Source: Bryobacterales bacterium
GTDB lineage: Bacteria; Acidobacteriota; Terriglobia; Bryobacterales; Bryobacteraceae
Reading direction: 5' to 3'
DNA length: 64,000 nucleotides
Assembly: GCA_016713735.1 (NCBI GenBank)
Contig: JADJOP010000037.1
Coordinates: 1 to 64,000, forward strand
Shown here: in pieces, positions 21,790-31,100 of the stretch
Numbering within the stretch: the first letter of the stretch is position 1
Layout of the letters: each line of letters opens with the position of its first letter
Made by a program: the position numbers and the translations under genes
Notes under the pieces: model-generated
The model's database searches: none
Seen by the model: only the letters and a program-made list of their open reading frames with translations
What the model was told of the DNA's origin: nothing

Positions 21790-23103
21790 CTAACGCTGCT
21801 CGATGCGGTACAGATGCGTTGCCGTGCGCACGATCAGGCTCTTGCCGGCGATGGCGGGCGTGGCCATGATCATCTCCGTGAGCGCGTTGGTGTGGAGCAG
21901 TTTGTACTCCGGCCCGGCCTGGATCACATAGGTATCGCCGTCCTCGCTGGCCAGAAACAGCTTGCCGTCATAAGCCCACGGGCTGGCGGTGAACGCAACC
22001 GTGCCTTCGCTGATGCGGACCTTGTCGTAGACCAGCTTGCCCGTGCGCGCATCATGCGCCGTAAGGAAGCCGCGGTCGTAGAGCGTGTAATAAAGGTCGC
22101 CATAGACGAGCGGCGAGGGGTTGTAGGGGCCGCCCTGCGGCAGGTGCCAGGCGATGTGCGCGTTGGCGGTCTCACCGGACTTCAGCGAGATGTCGCCGCG
22201 CGCGCCGGGCTTCACGGCAAAGACGGGGCGCACCTGGTCGCCGACATAGCCCGAGGCGATGTAGAGCAGACCGTGGCGGGTGAAGGGCGTGGGAATGACG
22301 ATGGAGCTCATGCCGCCGAACTCCCACAGCAGCTTGCCGTCGAGGTCGTAGGAACGCACGCGGCCCGTGCCGGTGGTGACGATTTCGGTGCGTGCGGCGT
22401 GGGTCCAGACGAAGGGCGTCGACCAGTTGCTCTTCTCGTCGCGGGCCACGCGCCAGATCTCGCGGCCAGTGCGTTTGTCGAGCGCCGCGAGGTAGGAGTC
22501 GGCCTCGTTGTCATGGACGATGTAGAGCCGTTCGCCATGCAGCACGGGCGAAGCGGAGGTGCCCCAGCCATAGCGCATCTCGTGTGGCGGGACGGGCTTT
22601 GACCAGAGTTGTTTTCCGGTGAGGTCGAAGCAGAAGAGCCCGGCGCTGCCGAACCAGACGTAGAGGCGTTCGCCATCGGTTGCCGGCGTTTCGCTGGCGA
22701 AGGTGTTCTTCAGGTGGCGGGCGATGGCGGGCACGCCGCGATGCACCTCTCGCTCCCACAGCAGCTTGCCGGTTTCGAAATCGAAGGCGTAGACGAGCCA
22801 GCGGTGGACGTCGTTGGGCTTGCCGCGATTGCCGCCGAAGTAGAGGCCCTTCTTGGGCGGCTCCTTGTCTTCGCTGCTGATGGCGGCGGTGAGGAAGATG
22901 CGCCCGCCGGCGATCACCGGCGACGACCAACCGGCGCCGGGCGCCGCGACGCGCCAGCGGATGTTCTCCGTGGCGCTCCAGCGCACGGGCAGGCCTTGCG
23001 CATCGGATACGCCGTTGGAACCGGGGCCGCGGAACTGTGGCCATGGGGCATCGGCGGCGTGCAGGCAGAGGGTTCCCAGAAGCGCCCAGACGGATGGTCT
23101 CAT
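21790..23103 (-). CDS. Exported PQQ-like beta-propeller protein
   Basis: A 437-residue protein with a signal peptide (MRPSVWALLGTLCLHAADA) and repeated PQQ-propeller blades such as WLVYAFDFETGKLLWEREV, LFCFDLTGKQLWSKPV, LAALDKRTGREIW and RSYDLDGKLLWEFGG. Such propellers are often structural or bind partners rather than the PQQ cofactor; no dehydrogenase residues are evident. The ATG at 23103 is chosen because the signal peptide begins there and TATAAT lies seven bases upstream; the much longer frame from 25218 is an artefact. It is divergent from the sulfatase, 21 bases away. Confidence 0.85.
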   Translation of the reverse strand: MRPSVWALLGTLCLHAADAPWPQFRGPGSNGVSDAQGLPVRWSATENIRWRVAAPGAGWSSPVIAGGRIFLTAAISSEDKEPPKKGLYFGGNRGKPNDVHRWLVYAFDFETGKLLWEREVHRGVPAIARHLKNTFASETPATDGERLYVWFGSAGLFCFDLTGKQLWSKPVPPHEMRYGWGTSASPVLHGERLYIVHDNEADSYLAALDKRTGREIWRVARDEKSNWSTPFVWTHAARTEIVTTGTGRVRSYDLDGKLLWEFGGMSSIVIPTPFTRHGLLYIASGYVGDQVRPVFAVKPGARGDISLKSGETANAHIAWHLPQGGPYNPSPLVYGDLYYTLYDRGFLTAHDARTGKLVYDKVRISEGTVAFTASPWAYDGKLFLASEDGDTYVIQAGPEYKLLHTNALTEMIMATPAIAGKSLIVRTATHLYRIEQR

Positions 23104-23124
23104 GCAGAGGATTATACTGGCCGC
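23104..23124. promoter_or_regulatory. Divergent promoter with overlapping -10 boxes
   Basis: The whole intergenic gap is 21 bases. Minus-strand TATAAT (23116-23111) ends seven bases before the PQQ-propeller ATG; plus-strand TATACT (23113-23118) ends six bases before the sulfatase ATG. The two hexamers share four bases, so both genes would be leaderless and polymerase could occupy only one direction at a time. The -35 regions would lie inside the opposing coding sequences and are weak. Confidence 0.6.
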
Positions 23125-24519
23125 ATGGAACGACGGTCGTTTATCGCCTCGATGCTGGCGGCTTCCGGTGCGGCTGGCGGCGCGCTCATGGCGCAGGCGC
23201 GAAGGCCGAATGTCGTGGTGATTCTGGCCGATGACTTGGGCTGGAACGACGTCGGCTTCCACGGCTCCGAGATTCAGACGCCGAACATTGACAGGCTCGC
23301 AGCCGAGGGCACGCAGCTGGACCGCTTCTACTCGTTCCCGCTCTGTTCGCCCACGCGCGGGGCGCTGCTCACGGGGCGTTATCCGCTGCGGCTGGGCTTG
23401 GGGATGACGGTCATCCGGCCGTGGGTGCGCTTCGGCCTGCCGCTGAGCGAGCGCACGATCGCCGACTATTTCGGCGAGGCCGGCTACGAAACGGCGATGA
23501 CCGGCAAGTGGCACCTGGGGCATTACAGCCGCAAGTTCCTGCCAGGCGCGCGCGGCTTTGCGCATAGCTACGGGCACTTGAACGGCATGATCGATTACTA
23601 CGCGCATGACCGCGATGGCGGGCTCGATTGGCATCGCGACGGCAAAGCGCTGCGCGAAGAGGGTTACTCGACCGACCTGATCGCCGCCGAGGCCGAGCGC
23701 TTGATCCGCGGGCGCGACAAGTCGAAGCCGATGATGCTCTACGTGCCGTTCAACGCGCCGCACACGCCGCTGCAGGCGCCCAAGGAAGTGGAGGCCAAGT
23801 ACGCCCACATCCAGGACGCGAGACGGCGCACGTTTGCTGCCATGGTGGATCGCATGGACACAGGCGTGGGGCGCATCCTCGCGGCCCTCGACGCCGAAGG
23901 CATGCGCGGCAACACGATCGTGCTGTTCCTCTCCGACAATGGCGGACCGGTGGGCTCGGGCGCGCGCAACACGCCCCTGCGCGGCGCCAAGGGCAGCGCC
24001 TGGGAAGGCGGCACGCGTGTGCCGGCCGTGATGCGGTTCCCCGGCGCGGTGGCGGCGAAGGGCAAGTCGCGGCAGGTGATGACGGCGATGGATGTGCTGC
24101 CGACGCTGGCCGAGGCGGCCGGCCTGAGCCCGCGCTGGAAGAATGCGCTCGATGGCAAGAGCATGTGGAAGAACATCCGCTCGGGGCGCGTGGAAGCGCG
24201 CGAAGACCTGTTCTTCTCCATTGAGAGCCAGGGTACGCTGCACTTTGCCGTGCATCACAGCAAGGGCAACGAGCAATGGAAACTGGTGCGCGAGGTGGGA
24301 ACCAGGCAGCCAACGACGACGACGGCGCTGTTCCGCATCGATCAGGACGCAACGGAATCGAAGGATGTCGCGTCGCAATACCCAGCGCTGGTGGATGAGC
24401 TGGTGACGAAGTTGGAGGCCTGGCGCAAGCAGGCGCACGCCGGGACGCTGAGGCATGTGCCGGTGGAACCAGGGAAACGGAAGTCGCCGCCGGTTTGGGT
24501 GGAGGCAGCCGAACCATGA
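23125..24519 (+). CDS. Tat-exported type I sulfatase
   Basis: Hydrolyses sulfate esters, probably on polysaccharides, outside the cytoplasm. The 464-residue protein begins with a twin-arginine-type signal (MERRSFIASM). It has the alkaline-phosphatase-superfamily metal site VVVILADDLGWNDVG and the formylglycine motif CSPTRGALLTGRYP with Cys74, which an FGE-type enzyme must convert. Further sulfatase blocks are TAMTGKWHLG, VLFLSDNGGP and GTRVPAVMRFPG. The start at 23125 fits the signal peptide and the -10 spacing. Confidence 0.93.
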   Translation: MERRSFIASMLAASGAAGGALMAQARRPNVVVILADDLGWNDVGFHGSEIQTPNIDRLAAEGTQLDRFYSFPLCSPTRGALLTGRYPLRLGLGMTVIRPWVRFGLPLSERTIADYFGEAGYETAMTGKWHLGHYSRKFLPGARGFAHSYGHLNGMIDYYAHDRDGGLDWHRDGKALREEGYSTDLIAAEAERLIRGRDKSKPMMLYVPFNAPHTPLQAPKEVEAKYAHIQDARRRTFAAMVDRMDTGVGRILAALDAEGMRGNTIVLFLSDNGGPVGSGARNTPLRGAKGSAWEGGTRVPAVMRFPGAVAAKGKSRQVMTAMDVLPTLAEAAGLSPRWKNALDGKSMWKNIRSGRVEAREDLFFSIESQGTLHFAVHHSKGNEQWKLVREVGTRQPTTTTALFRIDQDATESKDVASQYPALVDELVTKLEAWRKQAHAGTLRHVPVEPGKRKSPPVWVEAAEP

Positions 24520-24582
24520 GAATGTGGGGGAGAAGGCGGGCGGGGGAGCCGGCGGGGCAGGCTGTGGGGACAGGAGGCAGGA

Positions 24583-27500
24583 TTGATTCGCAATTGGATG
24601 TGGGTGCTGTTGCTGGCCGCGCCGGTGTGGGCGCAGAGCTTCACGATCACAACGCCATGCCCGTTGACGCAGGGCACGGTGGGCACGAATTACGGCGTTC
24701 AGTTTGAAACGGCCAACGGCAAGACGCCGATCCGCTATGCCTATTCGGAGGGCTTTCTGCCGCCGGGGCTCACCTTCGCGCAGGGAGGCAGCCTGTTCGG
24801 CACGCCACAGGCGCAGGGCACGCTGAACTTCACCATCCGCGCGACCGACGACAACAACACCACGGTGACCAAGGCATGCTCGATCACGATCGCGCCTTCG
24901 GCGGCCAATCCGGTGCAGATCGCCACGCCCTGCCCGTTGCCGCAGGCGGCCAGCAATGAGCCGTACACGACGACATTGTCGGCGGGCGGCGGCCTTGCCC
25001 CCTACACCTGGACACTGCCGTTTGGCGCGCTGCCCACGGGCTATGCGCTGGGCGCGCTCAACGGCGTGATCTCCGGCACGACGGCGCAGAACAGCACCTT
25101 CCGCTTCATCCTCAGCGTGAACGACAGCAGCGGACAACTGGCGGTGAAGGAATGCACGATGGCGACGGCGCCAGCCGGGGGCAACGCCTTCACCCTCACC
25201 TCGATCACGCCCAACCAAGCGCTGGCGGGCTCGAGCCCCGTCACCATCACGCTGCGCGGCGCGGGGTTCAACTCCAGTTCGACGGTGGTCTGGAATTCAG
25301 GCAGCGGCAATCCGGTGAACCTGACAACCACGTTTGTGGACGCCGGCACGCTGCGCGCCGACATTCCCGCCCCGCTGCTGGCCGCCGGGGGCAGCTTCCC
25401 CATCGCGGTGCGCAGCACGGTGCTCACCTCGCCTGAGTTCACCAACACGCTGATCTTCACCGTCTCAGGCGGGCTGGCGATTCAAACCACATGTCCGCTG
25501 CCGGCGGCCTCGCAGGGAACGCCCTACCGCTATCAACTGGTGGTGACGGGCGGCTTCGCACCGTATACCTGGACGATCACGGGCGGGGCCTTGCCCTTAG
25601 GCTTGGGGCTCACCTCGAACGGCGAAGTGACGGGCACGGCGACCGAATCGGGCCTGTCGAACTTCACACTGCGGGCCACCGACTCGCAACAGAATGCCGC
25701 GAACCTGACCTGCTCGATGCGCGTGAACGGGCCGTTTGAGATCAAGCCGGCTTTCCTCAGTTTCGTCACCACGCAAGGCGTGTCGCCGGTGGCGCAGGAG
25801 CTGAGCGTCACCAGCGGCGCCGGTCCGGTGCCGGTGTCGGTGCAAGCGCCGGCGGTGCCGTGGATGCGGACGCAGTTGAGCAGCACGAACTCGCCGCTGC
25901 GGCTGCGCGTGGAGGTGGATAGCACGGCGCTGGCGGTAGGCACCTACAACACGCTGCTCACGGTACTCGCGCCGGCGGCAAGCAACGGGCAGATCAGCGT
26001 TCCCGTGGTGGTACAGGTGAACGCTCCGGTGGCGGCGCAGATGCAGGTGAGGCCGCGCGGGCTGGCCTTCCGTGTGGCGCGGGGCGCGGCGCAGCCGCAG
26101 TTCCGCCACCTCACGATTTCCAACTCCGGCGCGGGCACATTTAACTACGCGATCACGATCGCGCCTGTGAGCGGCGGCGCTTGGCTAACGGCGCTCGATA
26201 GCACGGGAACGGTGATGCCGAACCAACCGGCCTATGCGGTGATGCAGGCCAATCCGGCCGGCCTTGCGCCGGGCACCTACCTGGCGCGGGTGACGGTGAG
26301 CGGCGGGCCGGGCGGGCAGACGCAGACGCTGCTCGCTTCGATGAGCGTGAGCGCGGGGCCGGAGCAGTTAGGCCTCTCGACGAGCGCGCTGACGTTCCGC
26401 GCCGCGGTGGGCGGAGCGGCTCCGCCGGCACAGGAACTGGAGGTGCTGTCGCAGGGCGCGAATGCGCTGTTCTGGCAGAGCGCGGGCGGCGGCGCGGCGG
26501 GCATCGGCAACTTCCTGCGCGTGGACCCGGCGAGCGAATCGGCGCGGCCCGATCTGCCGTCGCGGGTGCAGGTGGCGGCCGATACGACGGGCCTCACGCC
26601 GGGGCTTTATAGCGGACTGCTGCGGGTGAGCACGGGCGCCGACAACGCGCCGAGGCTGGTGGCGGCGCACCTGCGCTTGTTGACGGCGGGCCAGCAGCCG
26701 GGCTTGCAGGCGAGTCCGGGCGGGTTGTTGTTTGTCACGCAGCAGGGGGCGGGCGATCCGGCGGCGCAGTCGATTGCGTTGACGAATCCGGCCGCCGCGC
26801 AGGCTTCGCTCGAACTGGCGTTGAATGGCGACACACGGCCGTTCCGGCTGCCGGCGCAGACGCCGGTAACGCTGGGGCCGGGCGAGACGCAAGCGGTGCA
26901 GGTGAGCGTGGCGGCGGCGAATCTGGCGGCAGGCGTGTATGAAGGCGGGCTGGTGGTGTCGCTGGCGGGCGACACGCAGGTGAAGATTGTGCCGCTGCGG
27001 CTGGTGATTACGCCTTCGGCGGGCTGCGCGCGGTCGTCGATTCACATCGCGCCGGTGCTGCCGCTGGCGGGCTTTCTGGCAATGACCGGCTCGGGCCTTC
27101 CGGTGAAGTTGCGTCTGGTGGACAACTGCGGCGCGGCGGTGACGACGGGCGCGGTGACGGCGCGGCTGGCCTCGCCCGATGCGACGCAGTCGTCGCTCGC
27201 GCACACGGCCAATGGCGTATGGAGCGGCGACGTGCAGGTTCCCGGCGCGCTGGGCAACGGGCAGGTGAGGCTCGACGTGCAGGCGACCTCGAACGGCAAT
27301 CTGTTGCGCGCGGGGTTGACTCTCTTCGGCGCGGCTGACGACACGATTGCGATTCCGGAACTGGTGGAAGACGCCGTGCTGAGCACGTCGACGTTCCTGC
27401 CGGGACAGCCGGTGGCGCCGGGCGGGTTGGTGGCGGCCTTTGGCTCAAACCTCGCGGACCGCGTGGCGAGCGCGTTTCCGCCCGCGGTTTCGCTGGGCGG

Positions 27501-28092
27501 CGCGCTGGCGTTCATGGCCAATCCGGCGACGGGGCTGAGCGGGCTTCCGATGTTCTATGCGAGCCCTGGGCAGTTGAACGGCGAGGCGCCGCGCGATGTG
27601 CTGCCGGGCGTGTCGCGGCAGATGGTGGTGCAGCGGGGCGGGCAGATTTCGCGTCCCGTGGATGTGACACTGGCCGTAGCGCAGCCGGGCATTTTCACCA
27701 TTAATCAGCAGGGCACGGGGCAAGGGGCGATTCTCGATGCCTCCACGACAGCGGAGACCGGCAACGCCGTATTGGCAGGGCCGTCGACGCCGGTGGGCCG
27801 AGGACGCATCGTGAGCATTTATTGCGACGGCCTGGGGCGGGTGAGCCCGGAGGTGGGCAATGGAACCCCCGCGCCTTCGGCCGAGCCGCTGTCGCGCACG
27901 GTAAACACGGTGACGGTGAGCATCGGCGGGCGCAACGCGGAGGTGCTCTTCGCGGGCCTGGCGCCGGGCTTTGTCGGCCTCTATCAGGTGAACGCCGTCG
28001 TGCCGGCCGATGCGCCGGTGGGCGACGCGGTGGCGGTGACGCTGACGGTGGCCAACACGGTGAGCAACACGGCGACGATCGCCATCCGGTAA
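24583..28092 (+). CDS. Giant secreted protein with putative Ig, IPT/TIG and BACON-like repeats and TIGR03437 C-terminus
   Basis: A 1169-residue exported protein. The start is a TTG at 24583 with GGAGG five bases before it; the signal is MIRNWMWVLLLAAPVWA. Repeats of the He_PIG putative-Ig type recur (ATPCPLPQA, GLAPYTW, LPTGYAL), with an IPT/TIG-like domain (LTSITPNQALAGSSPVTITL) between them. Several BACON-like sandwiches of about 100 residues follow (FLSFVTTQG, LAFRVARGAAQPQ, LTFRAAVGGAAPP). The last 210 residues form the domain typical of Solibacter relatives (TIGR03437: PGGLVAAFGSNLA, GIFTINQQGTGQGAIL, YCDGLGRVSP, GLYQVNAVVP). Such proteins may bind polysaccharide or act as adhesins; function is unknown. 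It is a tandem paralogue of the next gene. Confidence 0.85.
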   Translation: MIRNWMWVLLLAAPVWAQSFTITTPCPLTQGTVGTNYGVQFETANGKTPIRYAYSEGFLPPGLTFAQGGSLFGTPQAQGTLNFTIRATDDNNTTVTKACSITIAPSAANPVQIATPCPLPQAASNEPYTTTLSAGGGLAPYTWTLPFGALPTGYALGALNGVISGTTAQNSTFRFILSVNDSSGQLAVKECTMATAPAGGNAFTLTSITPNQALAGSSPVTITLRGAGFNSSSTVVWNSGSGNPVNLTTTFVDAGTLRADIPAPLLAAGGSFPIAVRSTVLTSPEFTNTLIFTVSGGLAIQTTCPLPAASQGTPYRYQLVVTGGFAPYTWTITGGALPLGLGLTSNGEVTGTATESGLSNFTLRATDSQQNAANLTCSMRVNGPFEIKPAFLSFVTTQGVSPVAQELSVTSGAGPVPVSVQAPAVPWMRTQLSSTNSPLRLRVEVDSTALAVGTYNTLLTVLAPAASNGQISVPVVVQVNAPVAAQMQVRPRGLAFRVARGAAQPQFRHLTISNSGAGTFNYAITIAPVSGGAWLTALDSTGTVMPNQPAYAVMQANPAGLAPGTYLARVTVSGGPGGQTQTLLASMSVSAGPEQLGLSTSALTFRAAVGGAAPPAQELEVLSQGANALFWQSAGGGAAGIGNFLRVDPASESARPDLPSRVQVAADTTGLTPGLYSGLLRVSTGADNAPRLVAAHLRLLTAGQQPGLQASPGGLLFVTQQGAGDPAAQSIALTNPAAAQASLELALNGDTRPFRLPAQTPVTLGPGETQAVQVSVAAANLAAGVYEGGLVVSLAGDTQVKIVPLRLVITPSAGCARSSIHIAPVLPLAGFLAMTGSGLPVKLRLVDNCGAAVTTGAVTARLASPDATQSSLAHTANGVWSGDVQVPGALGNGQVRLDVQATSNGNLLRAGLTLFGAADDTIAIPELVEDAVLSTSTFLPGQPVAPGGLVAAFGSNLADRVASAFPPAVSLGGALAFMANPATGLSGLPMFYASPGQLNGEAPRDVLPGVSRQMVVQRGGQISRPVDVTLAVAQPGIFTINQQGTGQGAILDASTTAETGNAVLAGPSTPVGRGRIVSIYCDGLGRVSPEVGNGTPAPSAEPLSRTVNTVTVSIGGRNAEVLFAGLAPGFVGLYQVNAVVPADAPVGDAVAVTLTVANTVSNTATIAIR

Positions 28093-28140
28093 GAAGCCTT
28101 ACAACACAACGTCCCCATTCTGTTTGGGCGGAAAAAGAAG

Positions 28141-28146
28141 CATAAT
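28141..28146 (+). promoter_or_regulatory. -10-like CATAAT before the second giant secreted protein
   Basis: CATAAT ends eight bases before the ATG at 28155, with only a G-run between. A separate leaderless promoter for the second paralogue is inferred. Confidence 0.4.
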
Positions 28147-28154
28147 GGGGCATC

Positions 28155-31100
28155 ATGCGAGGCTTGTCTCTTCCCGTTTGTCTGCTGCCGATGACCGCCC
28201 TGCTGCTGGCGCCGCTGAGCGTGCGGGCACAGTCGTTTTCCTGCTCCTCGCAGGTGACTGAGATTGCGGCGGTGCGCTCGAAGGGACTGGCTGAATGGGT
28301 GGCGCCGGTGGTGATTCGCTGCACGGGCACCAAGCCGGCGGGGGGCATTGTCGGTTCCATTCAAGTAAACCTGAACGTGCCGACGGCAAGCCGGGCGCTG
28401 GGCTCTTCGGGGACGGCGACCGAGGCGCTGCTGCTGGTGGACAATCCCGCGCCGGGGGCGCAAGTAGGCCGTTCGGTGGACTCGATCGTGCCGAACGCCA
28501 ACGTCATTCAGGGCTTCACAAACCAGGGGCAGACGATCTGGCAAACGCTGGAGATCGCCCCGGCGGGCCCGGCGGGGCCGTTCACGCGCGAGTTCCGCAT
28601 TGTGAACATCCGCGCCAACGTGTCGCAGTTGCAACTGCTGGCCCCAGTGACGATGAACATCACGATGCTGACGAATCCCTTTGTGCCGCTCACCGGGACG
28701 CAGGTGAACGTGGGCACGGTGGTGGGCACGGCGGGCATGTCGGTGCGCAGACTGGACGACAGCGCGGACTACTCGGAGGTGATCGACGGCTGCGTCGGCA
28801 ACAAGTCGACGGTGGACGAGTTCACGCTGCGCGATTTCAACGTCCGCTTCAGCGAGGGTGGTTCGGGCGAGTTCAGGCGGCGCAACGTGGCGACGTCGGC
28901 GAACTTCGCCTCGGCGCTGGCCAATCAAAACGATCCGAACGCGAACTACGGCACGGAGACGGGTTTTTACAACAACACGCTGACTTCGACCAACGCGATG
29001 AACCAGTCGGGCCTGGCGACCAACGGGTCGAGACTGATGGCGCGATTTGCGGGTGTGCCGTCTGGCGTGTCGCTGTATGTGACGGCGATGCCGGTGACGG
29101 AGGGGACTTCGAGCCCGAGCATTGTGGCGCGGCTGACGGCGGCGGACACAAACGGCGCGGGGCAGTATTCGCCGGTGACTCCGTCGGTGGGCGGCTATGC
29201 GCAAATTCCGGTGGTGAACGGCGTGGCATCGGCGGTGTGGGAGGTGTTGGAGTCGGACATCCAGTCGCTTGAGTATGTGAGCTTTGGCGTGGTGGTGTCG
29301 GTGCCGGCGAGCACGCCGACGTTTGGCAAGATCAGCCTGCAGGGCGGCATTGGTCCGATCGTGCCGGCCAATCCGGCGGGCGCGCCCTTCACGGCGCCGC
29401 TGTTTTCGTCGCTGCCGGCGGGGCGCGAGGTGCTGGAGATCCGCACCTGCGCGACGCTGCTGACGGTGGCCACGCCGTGCCCGCTCAATCCGGCCAGCGT
29501 GGGGCAGGAGTACAAGCTGGTGGTAGCGGCCAGCGGCGGCACGCCTCCGTATGGATGGTCACTGGCGGCGGGCGCGTTGCCACAGGGGATTCAACTGGCC
29601 AACAACGGCTTCATGGCGGGTGTGCCGCAGGTGTCGGGCACGTTCGACTTCACATTCCGCGTGACGGACTTCACAGGCATCACGATCACCAAGGAGTGCA
29701 GCCTGACGGTGACCTCGGCGCTGTCGATCACCTCGGCCTGCCCGTTGCCGGATGCGGCGGTGAGCGTGCCCTATTCGCAACTGCTGACCTCGTCGGGCGG
29801 GCAGCCGGGCTACTTGTGGCTGGTGTCGCAAGGGTCGCTGCCGCCGGGCGTGAGCCTTTCGCCGAACGGGATTCTGAACGGCACGCCGACCGTGGCCGGG
29901 AGCTACGACTTCACGCTCAAGCTGCAGGATGCGCTTTTGTATACGACCGAAAAGTCGTGCCAATTGCGCGTGAACGGGCCGTTCCGGCTGTCGCCCTCGG
30001 AGTTGACCTTCAGCGGACGCGCGGGCGGCGGAGCGCCGGCATTGCAGATGTTGAGCGTGTCGAGTTCGACGGCGGCGCAGTCGTTCAGCGTGCGCGTGAC
30101 GACCGACAACAACGAGCCGTGGCTGCGGGCTACGCCTTCCACCGGAACGCTGCCGGCGGCAATTGAAGTGACGGCGGACCCGCGCTCGCTGGCTGCCGGC
30201 ACCTACAGCGGGCTGGTGACGGTGTCGACGCTGAACCTGGCGCAGCAGTCGCTGGTGGCGCGGGTGACGTTGCAGGTGACCGCCGGAGGCGCGCCGCAGT
30301 TGAGCGTGGAGCCAACGGGCGTGGTGGCCTCGACGCCGCGCGGCTCAGGCGCGGTGAAGCGCGGCGTGCAGGTGGTGAACGCGGGCACGGGATCGTTGAA
30401 CTACTCGGCCGCGGTGAGCGAGCTGAACGGAACGGGATGGATCACGGCGTCGCCCGCCTCGGGTACGGCAACGCCTGAGGCGCCGGGCGTGGTGCGGCTG
30501 GCGATGAACACAGCGACGCTCGATCCGGGCGTCTACCGGGCGCGGCTGACGCTGACGAGCGCGGCGACCAACGAAACGAAGGTGGTGCCCATCACTCTAG
30601 CGGTGAGCAGCGGGCGCGACCTGATGGAGATTTCACAGACCGGGCTGACGTTCACGGCGGTGAACGGCGGGGCGCTTCCGCCGCAGCAGGAGTTGACGAT
30701 TCAATCAAGCGGCGCGGGCGGATTCAGTTGGGACGCAACGGTGGTGGGCGATGCGGCGGGCGCGTCGTGGCTGGCGCTGACGCAATCGGCGGGCAGTGTG
30801 ACGTCGGGCTCGCCATCGACGATGGGCGTGCGCGTGAATGCCAGCGGGCTGGCGGCGGGCGTGTATTTCGCCGAGATCCGCTTCCGCGCCTCGGGCATTG
30901 AGAACACGCCGAAGACGGTGTTGGTGGCGCTGCGCGTGTTGCCGGCGGCGACGAACCCGGGGCTGTTGCTCTCGCCGGGCGGTGTGACGTTCACAGCGCG
31001 GCAGGGCGAGACGAACATCCCGCTGCAGACGATTCAACTGCACAACCTGCTGCCGGCGGCGACGCCGTTTGACTACTCGTTCCCCACGGAGAACCGCATC

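Noticed and set aside
23104..25218. Long N-terminal extension of the PQQ-propeller protein (frame from 25218)
   Set aside because: It covers the whole sulfatase on the other strand and is arginine/histidine-rich; a signal peptide begins at 23103.
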